Numbered from the stretch's first letter, positions 1 to 11,602 are shown. The stretch: DNA of 58,853 bases from CAWKAV01 sp963847735 (GCA_963847735.1 CAWKAV010000013.1:1-58853); one strand, 5' to 3'. Translations and numbers: made by a program. Notes: generated from the letters alone by a model not told the origin.

Positions 1-216
1 GCATCTCTCGTATACGAGGCAAACTTTTACTTCCCTTTTGCAAGTGGGTTCGTCAAGCGTCTTATTGCACCTTATCCGTGGTATAAGAGGTTTTTCCTTG
101 CTCCGACCGAAACTATCCTTCGGTCAGTGATGAAATTCAGGCTTCGCAGGAAATTCTTCCGTTTTCCTGTCGAATATTTCATCCTGAAAAAACTGCTGAG
201 CCTAACCCACAAATGA
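1..216 (+). CDS. C-terminal end of an unrecognised gene (truncated by window edge)
   Basis: Frame 1 is open from the first base to a TGA at 214-216, giving 71 residues without a start codon. The peptide is basic and aromatic (PYPWYKRFFLAP, then FRLRRKFFRFPVEYF) with no motif I can assign. Similar basic, aromatic tails occur in glycosyltransferases and methyltransferases of glycan loci, but that is only a guess. A gap of about 100 bases separates it from the next gene on the same strand. Confidence 0.5.
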   Translation, partial: ASLVYEANFYFPFASGFVKRLIAPYPWYKRFFLAPTETILRSVMKFRLRRKFFRFPVEYFILKKLLSLTHK

Positions 217-319
217 TTTTATTAACTGCGCCTTAATTACACATTTGACTTGTCATGACGAAAAAGACCTTCTATTTCACGCCTATCTTTAATTATTTCT
301 TTTTTATCACTATGTTTTT

Positions 320-1210
320 TTGCCTATTACGCACATTCTAATTTCGATAAAATACAATTCACGGCTGGTCTTTTACAACATATCTATAATCATTATTTCG
401 GTCATACTTGTTACGCTCCATATCTATATTGGATCAATAAACTGGCACCTCTTGTTGTGTGACAACGGTACAAAGATTTCTTTTCGCGAAACGCAAACAA
501 TTTTTTCCATAGCCCAGTTCGGCAAATATCTACCCGGCAACGTCGGACAGCATCTCGGGCGAGTCGTCATGGCAAGGGAAGCTGGCATCCCATTGCCTGT
601 CATCCTGAGTACGATGCTGGTAGAGATGCTTTGGGGGGTCGGCATAGGTCTTGGCCTGGCCTTGTTAGGGCTGTTCTTGCTCGGCACCGATCAAGCAGCG
701 ATGGCCCGCATCCACTTCAGCCCGGTCTTGCTTGCGCTGGCCACGATCCTGATTTTCACGGTCCCGTGGCTGAGCATCTGGTTGCTGAACCGACACTCTT
801 CCCGGACCGTTGCCCGTTTAACAGGAAGCGCTACTCTCCCGCTCTCGAAACTGCGCACCGCCATGATCGTCGCAGCCCTTCTTCTGCTGGCCTTCATAAT
901 CACAGGTTCCGTATTGAAATTGCAGGCTGTTTACCTGTTCGGCGTCAACCAAAGTACCCCTTTCGAATTGGCTTGTCTGTTCTCGTTTGCCTGGCTTGCC
1001 GGCTATTTCTACGCCAGGTGCGCCGGGAGGGGTCGGAACGAGGGAAGCGGTCATGGTGCTCGTCCTGTCGCCGATCCTTGGCGAAGGTTGCGCTGTGGGG
1101 CTGGGGATAAGCCTGAGGATTACAACGACGCTGGGTGACGGGATGACGGGTTCCTGCTGGGGTTGCTCTTCCGTCGTTATTGCCCGCAGAAAGCCGCAAC
1201 GAGCGCATGA
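320..1210 (+). CDS. LPG-synthase-TM / flippase-like polytopic membrane protein (frame-disrupted)
   Basis: The N-terminal two thirds read MPITHILISIKYN onward with several hydrophobic helices and the block FGKYLPGNVGQHLGR, typical of the lysylphosphatidylglycerol synthase transmembrane family (AglD/MprF-like, UPF0104). The frame breaks near base 1008. The conserved block PGAPGGVGTREAVMVL continues in another frame, and a second break near 1140 leads to FLLGLLFRRY and a stop at 1208-1210. The reconstructed length, about 297 residues, is normal for the family. Members act in the inner membrane; in glycan loci they are thought to move lipid-linked intermediates or lipids, but the substrate here is unknown. 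Confidence 0.75.
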
Positions 1211-1669
1211 CAATTACTGAGGGTAGGATGGAAAAGGAACCAGGAACGTTGTTAATCTAGTGACGTTGTTGATATTTTGACATTTTTGTTTACGATCAGT
1301 TTGCCGTTCATTTAATGCCATTGTTCACATGAGATCAAGAAGACATGGGAGGGGATATGCCACGACAAGCGCGCATAGATGCGCCCAGTTTGTTGCAACA
1401 TGTTAACATTCGAGGTGTGAACCGCAGCGATATTTTCTAAATGGTTGAGATCGAGGTGATTTTGTTGGCCGGTTGAGCCAATTATAATTGCCTGAAATCG
1501 GTGCTGTTAGCTATGTGTGGGCGTCGCTGGATATTAACGGGATTCAGGAGCATTGCCTTCTAAGTAGAAAAATTAACAATGTTGTATGGCAAGCATCGGA
1601 TAGTCTGGGACCGGATTAGTAACATTAAGCCCGGCCATCATGCATTAGAAGGCGAGGACTCTCGAAAAA
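1211..1669. other. Intergenic stretch, no gene seen
   Basis: About 460 bases between two rightward genes. No open frame with recognisable protein, no tRNA and no clear terminator was seen. It is AT-rich and may hold the promoter of the next gene, but I cannot point to a convincing -35/-10 pair. Confidence 0.4.
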
Positions 1670-3322
1670 ATGTTTTTAAATCTACCGAGTGAAAACGGCA
1701 GTATGAATATGGGAAAACGCATCGATGTGCTCTTTTACTGCTGCATTGTTTGTATCATTGGCCTTGCAATATTTTTCAGATCACAGGGATATTTTAATGG
1801 CGCGATCAGTTTCTGGGTGGATGAAGCAATGTGGGCGGATAACCTGATAACAAAACCATTAAATGAAGTCATTAATATCCGCCCTGTAGGCTACATGTTC
1901 CTGACCAAGCTCTTAACGAAAATCAGCAAAGATGAAATAACCTTCAGAATGATTTCCTATCTCTCGTCGATACTCGCCATCCCTTTAATATTCTTAATCG
2001 CAAAACGCATCTGGAAATCAAAGGTCGTAATACTATTACTGGTTTTTTTGGTTGCATTCAATCCATATTTTAATTTCATTTGCCAAAGAATTCAAACCTT
2101 ATGCATTGGACTTTTTTCTACATGGGTGCCTTATTTTTCTTTTACTACTGTATATTGATTCAAAGAAAAATCATCTTCTATATGCAATCCTTGCGTTTTC
2201 AATTTTAAGTGTTCATTTTTGTTATAATATTGTTTTACTTTTTCCAGCAGTATTCCTGATTTTACTATTTGATGCCTATTCCAGTCGAAATCACAAAAAC
2301 TTAATTTTAATTATCTTAACTGCTCTTATCATATTTGCACAGTTGTATCTCATGTATCTGTTTATATGGTCCGACCGACGTCTTTCTCTGATAAAGAAGC
2401 TTTCTGGGGGAATAAATATGATGTTTTCTACCTTGGATCAAGCATCATTGACCAATTCAAATGGCTCGCTGCCAAATATGTCGGCCTGGTAAAGACTTCC
2501 GGCTGGGCTGGAATTTTCTGGCCAGGCTTCGCCAGCTTCAAACCAGTTATTGGCCTGTTGCTGATTTTTTTCCATGTCGCCGGGATTTTTGGTTTTATTT
2601 TAGAAAGAAAATACCATTACCTGACAATTTTCTTGCTGCCTATCGTTACAGCAATATTGTTAAATATCTTCGGTGTCTGGCCTTTTGGCCCATTCAGGGC
2701 TAATCTTTTTCTGTTTATCTACTTTGCGATTTTGACCGTTAATGGCTTTTATTTTTTTATAAATAATAAAAACAGGATTTTGCAGTACCTTTCATATTTT
2801 GTCATTGTCGTCTTTCTGCTGGTTCAACTACCAATTAACTTTGATTATTATAGTATAAAACCCAGATACACATGGGCTATACAGTCCAATGTGAAAGACG
2901 CTCTTGAAACAATAATACAATATGAAAAGGTTGCACAATCAGGTGGGGATCATGGAGAAAGACCTATATTTGCTGAAAGCCATGCGTATGTTTCAACAAA
3001 CGACTACTATTTAACACATCATCCGAATTCAGCCCATTACACAAAATCACTTCAGGCACTTAACCTGAAATACTATCATTATGAAAGTGGGTTGAAACTT
3101 GTTGGCGGTAAACATGTACCAGTTGTTACCAAAAATACCATACTGGGAATTTTACTGGACGCAGACATAATGCCAACACTTTCTCGAGGTTATGCCTGGC
3201 TTGTTATAGCAGAACCTGGTGCAGTCGATGCCGTTGAATCGTTTATCAATAGAATGCCGAAAAGAATCGTTTATAGGAAAAAAATCAGTTATGGCTCTCT
3301 TGTTGTGTTGCTTGAAATTTGA
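1670..3322 (+). CDS. Polytopic GT-C (GT39-like) membrane glycosyltransferase (frame-disrupted)
   Basis: Three overlapping frames join into one protein of about 550 residues. The first part carries FWVDEAMWADNLI, an early-loop acidic motif expected of GT39-like GT-C enzymes. The second has FAKEFKPYALDFFL. The third has many hydrophobic helices and a C-terminal soluble domain ending SYGSLVVLLEI. Breaks lie near 2085 and 2375. GT-C proteins use polyprenyl-phosphate sugars to glycosylate acceptors on the periplasmic face. ATG codons at 1670 and 1703 (MNMGKRIDVLF) are both possible starts. The gene is visibly AT-rich compared with the leftward operon that follows, suggesting separate acquisition. 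Confidence 0.7.
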
Positions 3323-3514
3323 GGGAAAAAGCGCCTTGACTATAGGTCTTATTCTCCACAGCTTGAAGCACCTAAACAATGCGAATCCAACTGGCGGAAG
3401 TGCAGCGGGTGGTACTGGAGTTAGGAGATTTGCCGGTTTTTAAATAACTGGGAGCAAGGTGATCTAGTTGTCCCGGCAAACCTGAAGCGCTTATCTGTTA
3501 TATCCTCTTAAATC

Positions 3515-3913
3515 TCACCTCAGCCTGTTGCTGAAAACAAAAATTTTCCTGCCGAAGTAATTCATCAGAAAAGTCACGATGACAGCAAAAATCTTTGACA
3601 GCAGTATGTCATAAGAAAGGCCTGTGATTAAGCAGTACAAGATCAATTGATTCACAGCCAAAACAACCAGGCTCACGGTGAACAAAAGCAGGAATTCGGT
3701 TTTTTGGTCATATTTATGGCCGCTGTAAAAAACGAACTTTATACAAAGAAAGTAATTTGCGGCTGCGGCCAGTGAAAAGCTGAACATATTGACAAGCAGA
3801 TAGTTAAACTCAAAGACCGTGACCAGCAGCGCAAACAGAGAGAAGTCTATGAGAAAGCAGAGGCCCCCTACCAGAAAATATTTTACGATATTCCTAGATA
3901 GCATACGCCACAC
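3515..3913 (-). CDS. GtrA family membrane protein
   Basis: A 132-residue protein with four hydrophobic segments. The start, NIVKYFLVGGLCFLIDFSLF, and the end, NYFGRKIFVF, match the GtrA family (small four-helix membrane proteins). GtrA relatives are proposed to flip polyprenyl-phosphate-linked glucose or other sugars across the inner membrane for GT-C enzymes. Here it follows a GT2 and a GT-C gene on the same strand, the classic GtrA/GtrB/GT-C arrangement of periplasmic glycan decoration. It is the last gene of the leftward operon. The frame is intact. Confidence 0.85.
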   Translation of the reverse strand: MWRMLSRNIVKYFLVGGLCFLIDFSLFALLVTVFEFNYLLVNMFSFSLAAAANYFLCIKFVFYSGHKYDQKTEFLLLFTVSLVVLAVNQLILYCLITGLSYDILLSKIFAVIVTFLMNYFGRKIFVFSNRLR

Positions 3914-3933
3914 CTGATTTCATGTGCAGTCAT

Positions 3934-5571
3934 TCATCTGGAAAGTAAACCGGAATGATCGTCTGCGCTGGATGCAACCAGAACAAAACGTTTTACCAGG
4001 AACGGGCCGACAAAAACCGGCTCTTCATGTACGATAGGCGTATGGAGGGCCTTGTCCCCTCGTGGCCAGACTTCCAGTCGACAGGTCGGATTTGCAGGCG
4101 CCTTGAGGGCAAAGAGGTGGCCAATGTGATTAGCCAGTATCCCCGGATCGGTTTGTTCGACCAGTTGATTCCGCACGATCCATTGACCGATTCGATCCGC
4201 AGCGTAGGCCTGGGCATTCAGATAGAGAATGCCGAGCATCGACAAACCCACGAACAAACCTGATGCAGAAACCATCAATGTCCGCGCGGTTCTCGGTTTG
4301 AGCTGCCAGGCCATGTGGACCAGCCAGATCAGAAAAAACGGCAGGACCAGGATCAAATACCGCTGGGCAGGTCGCGTCATGGCGCTTACCAGAAGATAGG
4401 GAACGGAGATGGCCAGCAGCAGAGCGACAAAGCCGCGCCGGTGTTCATCCCTGATCGCGTCGATCAGAGAGAAGGCCAGCAGGAAGACCATCCACAGGCC
4501 CGCTGCATAGACCATTAACAAAACCACTGGCGGCAGAAGTTCCCCCAGCCCGCCAAAATCCATCTCCCCGATTGTCGGGACCGCCCGGAAGAAGACCATT
4601 GTCACGGCGAATGTGCCGAACAAGACGGAGAGCCCGAGCCAGAATCTTTTTCTTCCCTTGAGGAACAAGGAACTGAGCAGCACAAGGGCCAGCGGACCGG
4701 CAAACAGAACAAGGAAATCAAGGTAAAGCACGAACGCCATCAGACGCTGTGTACCGGATCTCTCGAAGGTCAGGATGGTCTTGAAATGCTCCGGCAGGAA
4801 AATGATGCCATAATTCCTGTAGATCCAGAGGAAGTAGATGACGAGGACCCCGATTGCGGACAGCGCATAGGCAAGCAGCCAGGCCGCATTCCTGGCCAGG
4901 GTCTTCTGTTTTGCCAGGGCGTCTGCAAGCAGGATGAACGCAAGACCTCCCCCCATCAGGGCACAGTTGAACTTGACAATGCAGGCCAGGCTGAAAAGAG
5001 CAATTCCGGGAAAATGCCAGCGGACCCGGGTCCGTCCCCGACAACAGCAGGCGATTGCCGCCAGCATCAATCCTGTTGGCAGGATATCGGCCGTCGCGCT
5101 GTTGGTATAGAGCCAGATCATCGGATGGCATGCCAGAAGCAAGAGCGTCCAGCGCTCCGACGCCGCGGTCGTTCCCGGCAGGTATCGGAGGAGGTCGGCA
5201 GCGCTTACCAGAAGCAGAACGCCACCCAGAACCGACAGCAATCGCACAATCGCCAGCGGTTCGATCATCGGCAGCAGTCGCAATATCAGCGATGCAAGGA
5301 ACGGATACCCCAATGGGTTGGCCTGAGTACTCCAGAAGTAGGCCATGCGTTCGGCCGGTTGATGCCCGGCCAGGGAGAGAGCCGCTTCGATGAACGCATA
5401 TTCGAGGTTGATCGTCGGCCGCCCGACAAACAAAAGCTGTGTCGCCAGAAAAAGGAGCAGCCCCCAGGCGAGCGTCCGCAAGTCGATCGGGCGCAGGCTC
5501 TGCGAAGACGGCAGCATCGGCTCCGTAGTTGGTCTACTCGCCACTGATTGACAGGTTCCGCTGTTATTCAT
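3934..5571 (-). CDS. Polytopic GT-C membrane glycosyltransferase (GT39/ArnT-like)
   Basis: An intact 545-residue protein with roughly ten to twelve hydrophobic segments and a long soluble C-terminus from about residue 450. The first periplasmic loop carries INLEYAFIEAALSLAGHQPA, followed by AYFWSTQANPLGYPFLAS, the layout of GT39/PMT-like GT-C enzymes. Such proteins transfer sugars from polyprenyl phosphate in the periplasm. The start overlaps the end of the upstream GT2 by four bases, so the two are probably translationally coupled. With GtrA next door this forms a complete GtrB-like/GT-C/GtrA decoration module. The sugar transferred is unknown. Confidence 0.75.
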   Translation of the reverse strand: MNNSGTCQSVASRPTTEPMLPSSQSLRPIDLRTLAWGLLLFLATQLLFVGRPTINLEYAFIEAALSLAGHQPAERMAYFWSTQANPLGYPFLASLILRLLPMIEPLAIVRLLSVLGGVLLLVSAADLLRYLPGTTAASERWTLLLLACHPMIWLYTNSATADILPTGLMLAAIACCCRGRTRVRWHFPGIALFSLACIVKFNCALMGGGLAFILLADALAKQKTLARNAAWLLAYALSAIGVLVIYFLWIYRNYGIIFLPEHFKTILTFERSGTQRLMAFVLYLDFLVLFAGPLALVLLSSLFLKGRKRFWLGLSVLFGTFAVTMVFFRAVPTIGEMDFGGLGELLPPVVLLMVYAAGLWMVFLLAFSLIDAIRDEHRRGFVALLLAISVPYLLVSAMTRPAQRYLILVLPFFLIWLVHMAWQLKPRTARTLMVSASGLFVGLSMLGILYLNAQAYAADRIGQWIVRNQLVEQTDPGILANHIGHLFALKAPANPTCRLEVWPRGDKALHTPIVHEEPVFVGPFLVKRFVLVASSADDHSGLLSR

Positions 5572-6347
5572 CGTGGCGAGTTATTCCCTTTCAGGTAATC
5601 CCCTCGCGACAGGTACTTCTCCAGCCAGATGTAGAGGCAGATGAAGAGATAGCGGCTGCCCATCTCCTTGATCTTCAGCTTTGACTCCCCCTTGCGCCGA
5701 TTGCGCCAGGTGATCGGAATCGTCGTCCAGGAATAACCCCTGACAATCGCCTTGAGCGGGAGTTCGACCGTCAGGTTGAAGTGCGGCGAGATCAGAGGCC
5801 GGCAGCCGTCGATGACCTCCTTCCGGTAGGCCTTGAAGGCGTTGGTGGTATCGTTGAGCCGGATATTGAAGAGGAACATCAGAAAGGCGTTGGCGAGCCG
5901 GTTGAGGCGCAGTTTCAGCCAGGGGTAGTCGATGACTCCGCCGCCCTTGATGAAACGGCTGCCGAACACGCAGTCGACACCCTTGTTGAGCTCCTGCCAG
6001 TAGCGGACCACGTCGCGGCAGTCGTCCGACTCGTCGGCCATCATGATGACCACAGCGTCCCCGGACATGTGATCGAGGCCATAGATGATGGCCCGCCCGA
6101 AACCGTGCAGACCGCTGTTCTGAACCGGCTTCAGTTGCGGCAGACGTTGACCGAGCTCCTGAAGCAGCTCCCAGGTCCGATCGGTGCTGCCGTCATCGAC
6201 CACGACGATCTCGTGGGGGACATTCTGCAGGCGCAGCTCCAGGGTGAGGTGTTCGACAGTGGAGCAGATGCAGCCTTCCTCGTTTTGCGCCGGGATGACT
6301 ACGGACAGTAGCTGCAGCTGGTTATGGCGTTGTTTCTCGTTTGTCAT
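5568..6347 (-). CDS. GT2 glycosyltransferase, polyprenyl-phosphate sugar synthase type (GtrB-like)
   Basis: The open frame extends further upstream, but those residues are the tail of the preceding epimerase gene. I place the start at the ATG at 6345-6347 (MTNEKQRHNQ), which overlaps the epimerase stop as ATGA. The 259-residue product has the GT-A signature LLSVVIPAQNEEG, nucleotide-binding VVVDDGSTDRTWE, a DXD-like ADESDD, and RKGESKLKI. Family members load a sugar from a nucleotide donor onto polyprenyl phosphate. No C-terminal membrane pair is seen, so the neighbouring GtrA and GT-C proteins may supply the membrane steps. Confidence 0.8.
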   Translation of the reverse strand: MTNEKQRHNQLQLLSVVIPAQNEEGCICSTVEHLTLELRLQNVPHEIVVVDDGSTDRTWELLQELGQRLPQLKPVQNSGLHGFGRAIIYGLDHMSGDAVVIMMADESDDCRDVVRYWQELNKGVDCVFGSRFIKGGGVIDYPWLKLRLNRLANAFLMFLFNIRLNDTTNAFKAYRKEVIDGCRPLISPHFNLTVELPLKAIVRGYSWTTIPITWRNRRKGESKLKIKEMGSRYLFICLYIWLEKYLSRGDYLKGNNSPR

Positions 6348-7421
6348 GGCAGTCCGGAAATCTCCAGCCAATCGGGATGCTGCTCGGCATGCAGCGACGA
6401 TTTCCTCGAGAATGGCCTCGAGCGGGGTTTGCGGCTGCCACCCCCAGGTCTCTCCCGCCAAAGCCGCATCCATGACCAGCCAGGGGATGTCGAAACGGCG
6501 GTTCTCCGGGATTGGCGGCAACCTCATGGGGGCCGAAGCGTTCACGGCACCAGGCGCTCAGCTCCGCCAGTGACATGGCGTTGCTGACACCGCCACCGAG
6601 GTTGATGACCCTGCGTCGGCACCGTCGCCCCAGGTGACATCTGCTTCTGCAGCAGCGGGACGAGGTCACGCGGATGCAGACAGTCGCGCACCTGGTAGCC
6701 CCTGCCGCCGAAGCCGAGGTAAGCCAGGGGCCGGCGGCGCAGCCAGGCATTGATCCAGTAGGCGAAGATCCCCTGGTCGGCCCGGCCGAACTGACCTGCC
6801 CCGGCCAGCACGCCGCAGCGGTTGATCCAGACCGGGAAATCGAAGGTTTCGCCGTATTCAAGGGCGAGCACCTCGGATGCGAGCTTGGTGCTGCCGTAGA
6901 GGGAAACCGGCGGGGTGGTGCTGAACGTTTCAGCTGACTCCGGCTATCGCTCAGACCGGGCGGCAGCGTGTTGACCGGCCTTGAGACGAAACGCATTATC
7001 CACCGGTTCGACTGCAACTTCTGCCAGGGGCGCGATCCCATAGACCCGGCTGGTGCTCAGAAGGATGAATCCGGCTCCGCTGCGTCGGCAGTATTCGAGG
7101 ATGTTGACCGTCCCGAGCAGGTTGTGCTCGACCAGCTGGCGGCTGCTGGTTACGCCGTCGACACCGGCCAGAACGCTGGGATTGGCCGCTGCGTCGATGA
7201 CCCAGTCGACCTTCGGCAGGGTCTCGAAGTCGGACGCGCAGCGGATATCGCCGTGAAAGAGCCTGATCCCGAGTTTTTGCAGGATGCGTGCGGTTATGCT
7301 CGCTTCCGGGCCGGATGAAGTTATCCAGTCCGCAGATTTCTATCCCCGGTCGAGCCTCGAGCCAGGCCCTGGCCAGCGTGCTGCCGACGAAGCCGCAGAT
7401 GCCGGTGATGAGGATTTTCAT
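6344..7421 (-). CDS. Tyv/RfbE-like NAD-dependent sugar epimerase (frame-disrupted)
   Basis: The N-terminus MKILITGICGFVGSTLARAW carries the Rossmann GxxGxxG. Later blocks lie in other frames: HGDIR, DWVIDAAANPSVLAGVDG, LYGSTKLASEVLALEYG with YxxxK, FGRADQGIFAYWINAW, GYQVRDCLHPRDL and NLGGGVSNAMSLAEL. The tail is HAEQHPDWLEISGLP. The order matches CDP-paratose/CDP-tyvelose 2-epimerase (Tyv) and related short-chain dehydrogenases. At least four frame breaks occur within about 1 kb, the densest in this operon. Its start overlaps the upstream methyltransferase stop as ATGA. The substrate cannot be fixed from sequence; CDP- or dTDP-linked deoxyhexose is plausible. Confidence 0.7.
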
Positions 7422-8108
7422 GGCAAATCATTCCCCCCAGTCAATTGAGGTTTGCGTGCAACGACCAGGAATTGCTTGCCGAACAGGGGCCAGGCGAGCG
7501 GCAGGCGCAGGTAAAGGGATACCAGCCGGAGCGGTGGTCGGCGGCCCCCCGACATGGAATAGGGGAGAAAGCGCGCGCGGCACTCGACAATTTCGAATCC
7601 CGCCAGCTGCAGCAACTCGGCAAGGGACTTCTCGGTCAGCGGTACGTGGTGATCCCAAAAATCCCAGTAGGCTCCGGGGAGGTAGCGGATATTGGGCCCG
7701 AGGCAGACGAGCAGCCCGCCCGTCTTCAGGCAGCGGCCGGCCTCGTCGACAGTCCGCTCAATGCCCGCTTTGTCCGGGAGATGCTCGAGGAAGTTGCTGG
7801 TGAAGACCACGTCCAAGTGGGCTGCGGCAAACGGCCAGGGGGCCGAGCAGTCCTGATTGATGAAGTTGACATTCGCGGCAAGGCGGGCGGCGCCGTCCGC
7901 GTTGCAATCCATGGCATGCTTTTCGGCGGCGACAATGTGGTTGATGAACTCCCCCCAGCCGGAACCGACATCCAGGACGCTGGCGTCGGCAGATACATAA
8001 CGTGAGAAGAATTGCGTACAAAGCTTTTGCCATACCGCGTTGCGATACGCCTCTGCCCCGTCGAAACGCCGCGGTACTGGCGCGTCAGGGTTTCCGACAT
8101 CTCTCTCA

Positions 8109-8109
<1 letters not shown>
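7418..8109 (-). CDS. Class I SAM-dependent methyltransferase (frame-disrupted)
   Basis: Start MREMSETLTRQYR at the ATG at 8107-8109, overlapping the upstream epimerase stop as TGATG. The Rossmann motif I, VLDVGSGWGEFINHIV, appears in a second frame. The C-terminal 164 residues then run unbroken: NFINQDCSAPWPF, DVVFTSNFLEHLPDKAG, LKTGGLLVCLGPNIRYLPG. This is the Methyltransf_11/23 layout. Breaks lie in the first third, near 8065 and 7920. It sits between two Tyv-like epimerase genes, so its target is most likely the deoxysugar or lipid-linked glycan made by this operon, which is inference. Confidence 0.75.
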
Positions 8110-9168
<1,059 letters not shown>

Positions 9169-9310
9169 GGCTGGGGTCCCTTGAAAGCGTTTGAGAGTGT
9201 ACTGCGTGTCAGAAGATAGCAGAATTGCACTTTAAATCCAAGGGTCGTGTATTAATGTGAGCTATCGTAAGGTACGCTTGAACTTCTCATTGGCATGGCG
9301 CGACAGAGCA

Positions 9311-11337
9311 CTAAAATTCAGCTTTTTTAACCCGGAACACACGGGCCACCGGGAAGTTGTTGTAGACTTCCTCGAAATAGCGTCGATCATAGTTGCCAAG
9401 CAGGTATTGCTGATTGAAGTTGGTGTTATAGAGTCTGTTCGTCCAGCATCTGGACCATAAAAATCTGGCCCTGTTTCATCAGGATCTGCAGGTATTTTCC
9501 TGTTGCCCCGGGGTATTCAACCTTGTCAATGATATCGCCGTCGTTGATCGCCAAGGCGGCTTTTAAGGGTAATTGGTGCGTATCGAAGATGACGCGGCCT
9601 TGAAGAAGGTCAACACTGACTGTCCTTGCAGTTGATGATGTTTTCGTTCTGTGACGAGCAGGACAGATCCACATATTGCAGTGGAAAACTGGTTTTGCGT
9701 TTAAAGTCCCAATTGCCGAAAGTCGAAATGGCAGCCAAATTTTTCAATCATGTCATCGGTGTAAAGGATGTAGACGTCATCCCCCTGGAAGGCTTTCGGA
9801 TAATTGAAGACTTCCTGCAGCATCTGGTCGGCAGACAGGTTCCTCTCCTCGATGGCCGCATCCAGCCCCGCAAAACCGTGATCCTCAAGATAAGAAAGCA
9901 GCGAAACCAGTTCTTCCTGATGACTGGATGTTACAGCTTTTCCCACCAGGGTGGTACGACTGTAGCCTTGAAGTGCTCCATCGTGGTAGGTGGCGAAGCC
10001 CCCAACTTCCATCAGCGGATAGCCGCGATCCCACCAGGTGAACATCGCTGAATGCTTCGGCACAATACGTTTGATATCCAGGAATGCCTGGAGAGTCTCT
10101 GCCGGTACGATCGGTTGGGGGACAGTATCGTAAGCCGTATACCCGGCAGTGGAGAAGAACAGTACGACCATCAGGGTAAGAGCGATCACTGGTGGAGCAA
10201 GCCGATTTGACTTGAATCGGCCTAAGACCTGTCTAACCGCGAGTTCGATCAGTACCCCGACGCCGATGCCGATGAACGGCGCCAGGTACATGGCGAATCT
10301 CCTGGGGCCCACCAATGACCAAAGTCCAATCAGAATCAGGGGCGTGACAGGAATCATCCGCTTTGGTTGTACCACATACAGGTATGCCAATCCGGCAAAG
10401 CCGGCCAGGGTGACGGGCAGAAATCCGTGAACCCTCTCGAGTTTGACCTGCAGGCTTGCTGTCTGGGCTTCTATGATGGTGGTGAAGATCTCCGGCCAGG
10501 CGATCTGTCCGCTGGATTTTGGAAAGAAGTAAGCCGCGATGAAAACCTGCAGGGATAGAAAACTTTGGAGCACGTAATGCGGGCCGGAGGTCAGGGTGAA
10601 GACCAGCAGGATCACATCGCACTGTTTCCAGGCAAGCGAATCAGGCAAAGATAGCCGGCAATAAATGGCAGGAAAACCAGAAAGAACAGCGGCTGCTGGT
10701 ACCACCAGTTGAACAGATACAAGGATGCCCCGGCACCGGCCGCCAACAGCAAATTGGAGCGAAATGGCCGATCCCTGCTGATTTGCACGGCCAGCGCTGA
10801 CACCAGCATGGGGAAAAAGAGATTCAGTATGTCGGTGTCGACAAAGCCGAAGGCGCTCCGGGAATAATAGGCCAGGCTGAATGAGCCGATCAATCCGCCA
10901 AGGATGGATGAGGCGCCGAAACCGATGGAGTGAAAGTAAAGAAACAGGGGGATTACGAACAACCCTGCGAACAGAGGGGGGAGCCACAGGGCGCCACGGT
11001 AGTAGTCGCCTCCTGTGAAGTGGGTGGCAAGGCTGATGAAATGCGCCAGGAGGCTGGGATCATGCGGGTAGGGATGCATGTCAGGGTAGCCTTTAAGCGG
11101 GTCAGCCACCCTGTCAAGTTTTCCTGAATCGATGTTTTTGGCCAGCCGCAGCCAGTGATAAGCATCGGTCGCCGCCAGGGCCGTGACATCCTCTGCCATG
11201 TACTTGTCACGATTTTCCATCCAATGCGTGAAACTTGACTGTCTTTTGTAGAAAGAAAGTCCGTAAACACTTAAGACGCAAAGCAGGATAATGATGGTCG
11301 TCCTATTGCCGAAGCTTGAAAAATTTGAAAGGTTCAC
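9311..11337 (-). CDS. STT3/PglB-type oligosaccharyltransferase (frame-disrupted)
   Basis: The first frame (10612-11337) has an N-terminal membrane helix, then ATDAYHWLRLAKNID (acidic residue at about 58) and FVDTDILNLFFP (DxD at about 167-169). These match the catalytic acids of PglB (D56, D154, D156). The second frame (down to 9701) holds many helices and TWWDRGYPLMEVGGFATYHD, the counterpart of the sequon-binding WWDYG motif, with Arg for Tyr (codons 10022-10036). Two more breaks near 9700 and 9620, and one near 9435, lead to a tail ending VARVFRVKKAEF. The rebuilt length, about 675 residues, fits bacterial STT3 proteins. It transfers lipid-linked glycan to Asn of periplasmic proteins. First gene of the leftward operon. 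Confidence 0.8.
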
Positions 11338-11596
11338 AGTTCTTGCCTAGAAAAAGTTGTCAAGGTTTTTCAAGTGTTAATAAAGAAATGTTTTGATTAT
11401 AGCCAGAAGCCTTGGCCTTTGCCAAGCAAAGAACTTGCTGTTTTGCCTGTGATGACATCTGATAATTGTTTTTGAGTAAAAGGCCATTCTTTGATTTGTC
11501 GTTGCAACATCTGAAACGTTCATATTTTGAACAAAATGCTCTCATCTACTAAATAAATCTTGCATTTCATGCGAAGGGTGGCTTAACGTTCATTTC
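11338..11596. promoter_or_regulatory. Divergent promoter region between STT3 operon and EPS-type regulator
   Basis: An AT-rich gap of about 260 bases separates the leftward STT3 operon from the rightward regulator. It must hold promoters for both directions. It contains two matching palindromes, annotated separately, of the form GTTCA-N5-TGAAC. I cannot assign -35/-10 boxes with confidence. Confidence 0.55.
11518..11532. promoter_or_regulatory. Putative operator 1, palindrome GTTCATATTTTGAAC
   Basis: A perfect 5-bp inverted repeat GTTCA-N5-TGAAC. With flanks it reads ACGTTCAT..TTGAACA and closely matches a second copy 70 bases downstream. It lies upstream of the winged-helix regulator gene, so it is a natural candidate for that protein's binding site. 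Confidence 0.55.
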
Positions 11597-11602
11597 ATGA
11601 AC
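11588..11602. promoter_or_regulatory. Putative operator 2, palindrome GTTCATTTCATGAAC over the start codon
   Basis: Second copy of the GTTCA-N5-TGAAC palindrome. The regulator's ATG (11597-11599) lies inside it, so a bound protein would block initiation or early elongation. This is the expected geometry for autorepression; regulation itself is inferred. Confidence 0.55.

Noticed and set aside
4786..5547. Long rightward frame of 253 codons opposite the GT-C gene
   Set aside because: It lies antisense to a membrane protein with clear family features, is rich in Q/R/D as expected of a GC-rich shadow frame, and has no recognisable domain.
5781..6311. Rightward 176-codon frame opposite the GT2 gene
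   Set aside because: Shadow of the GT2 coding strand; composition is a mirror of the true gene and no ribosome-binding site or motif supports it.
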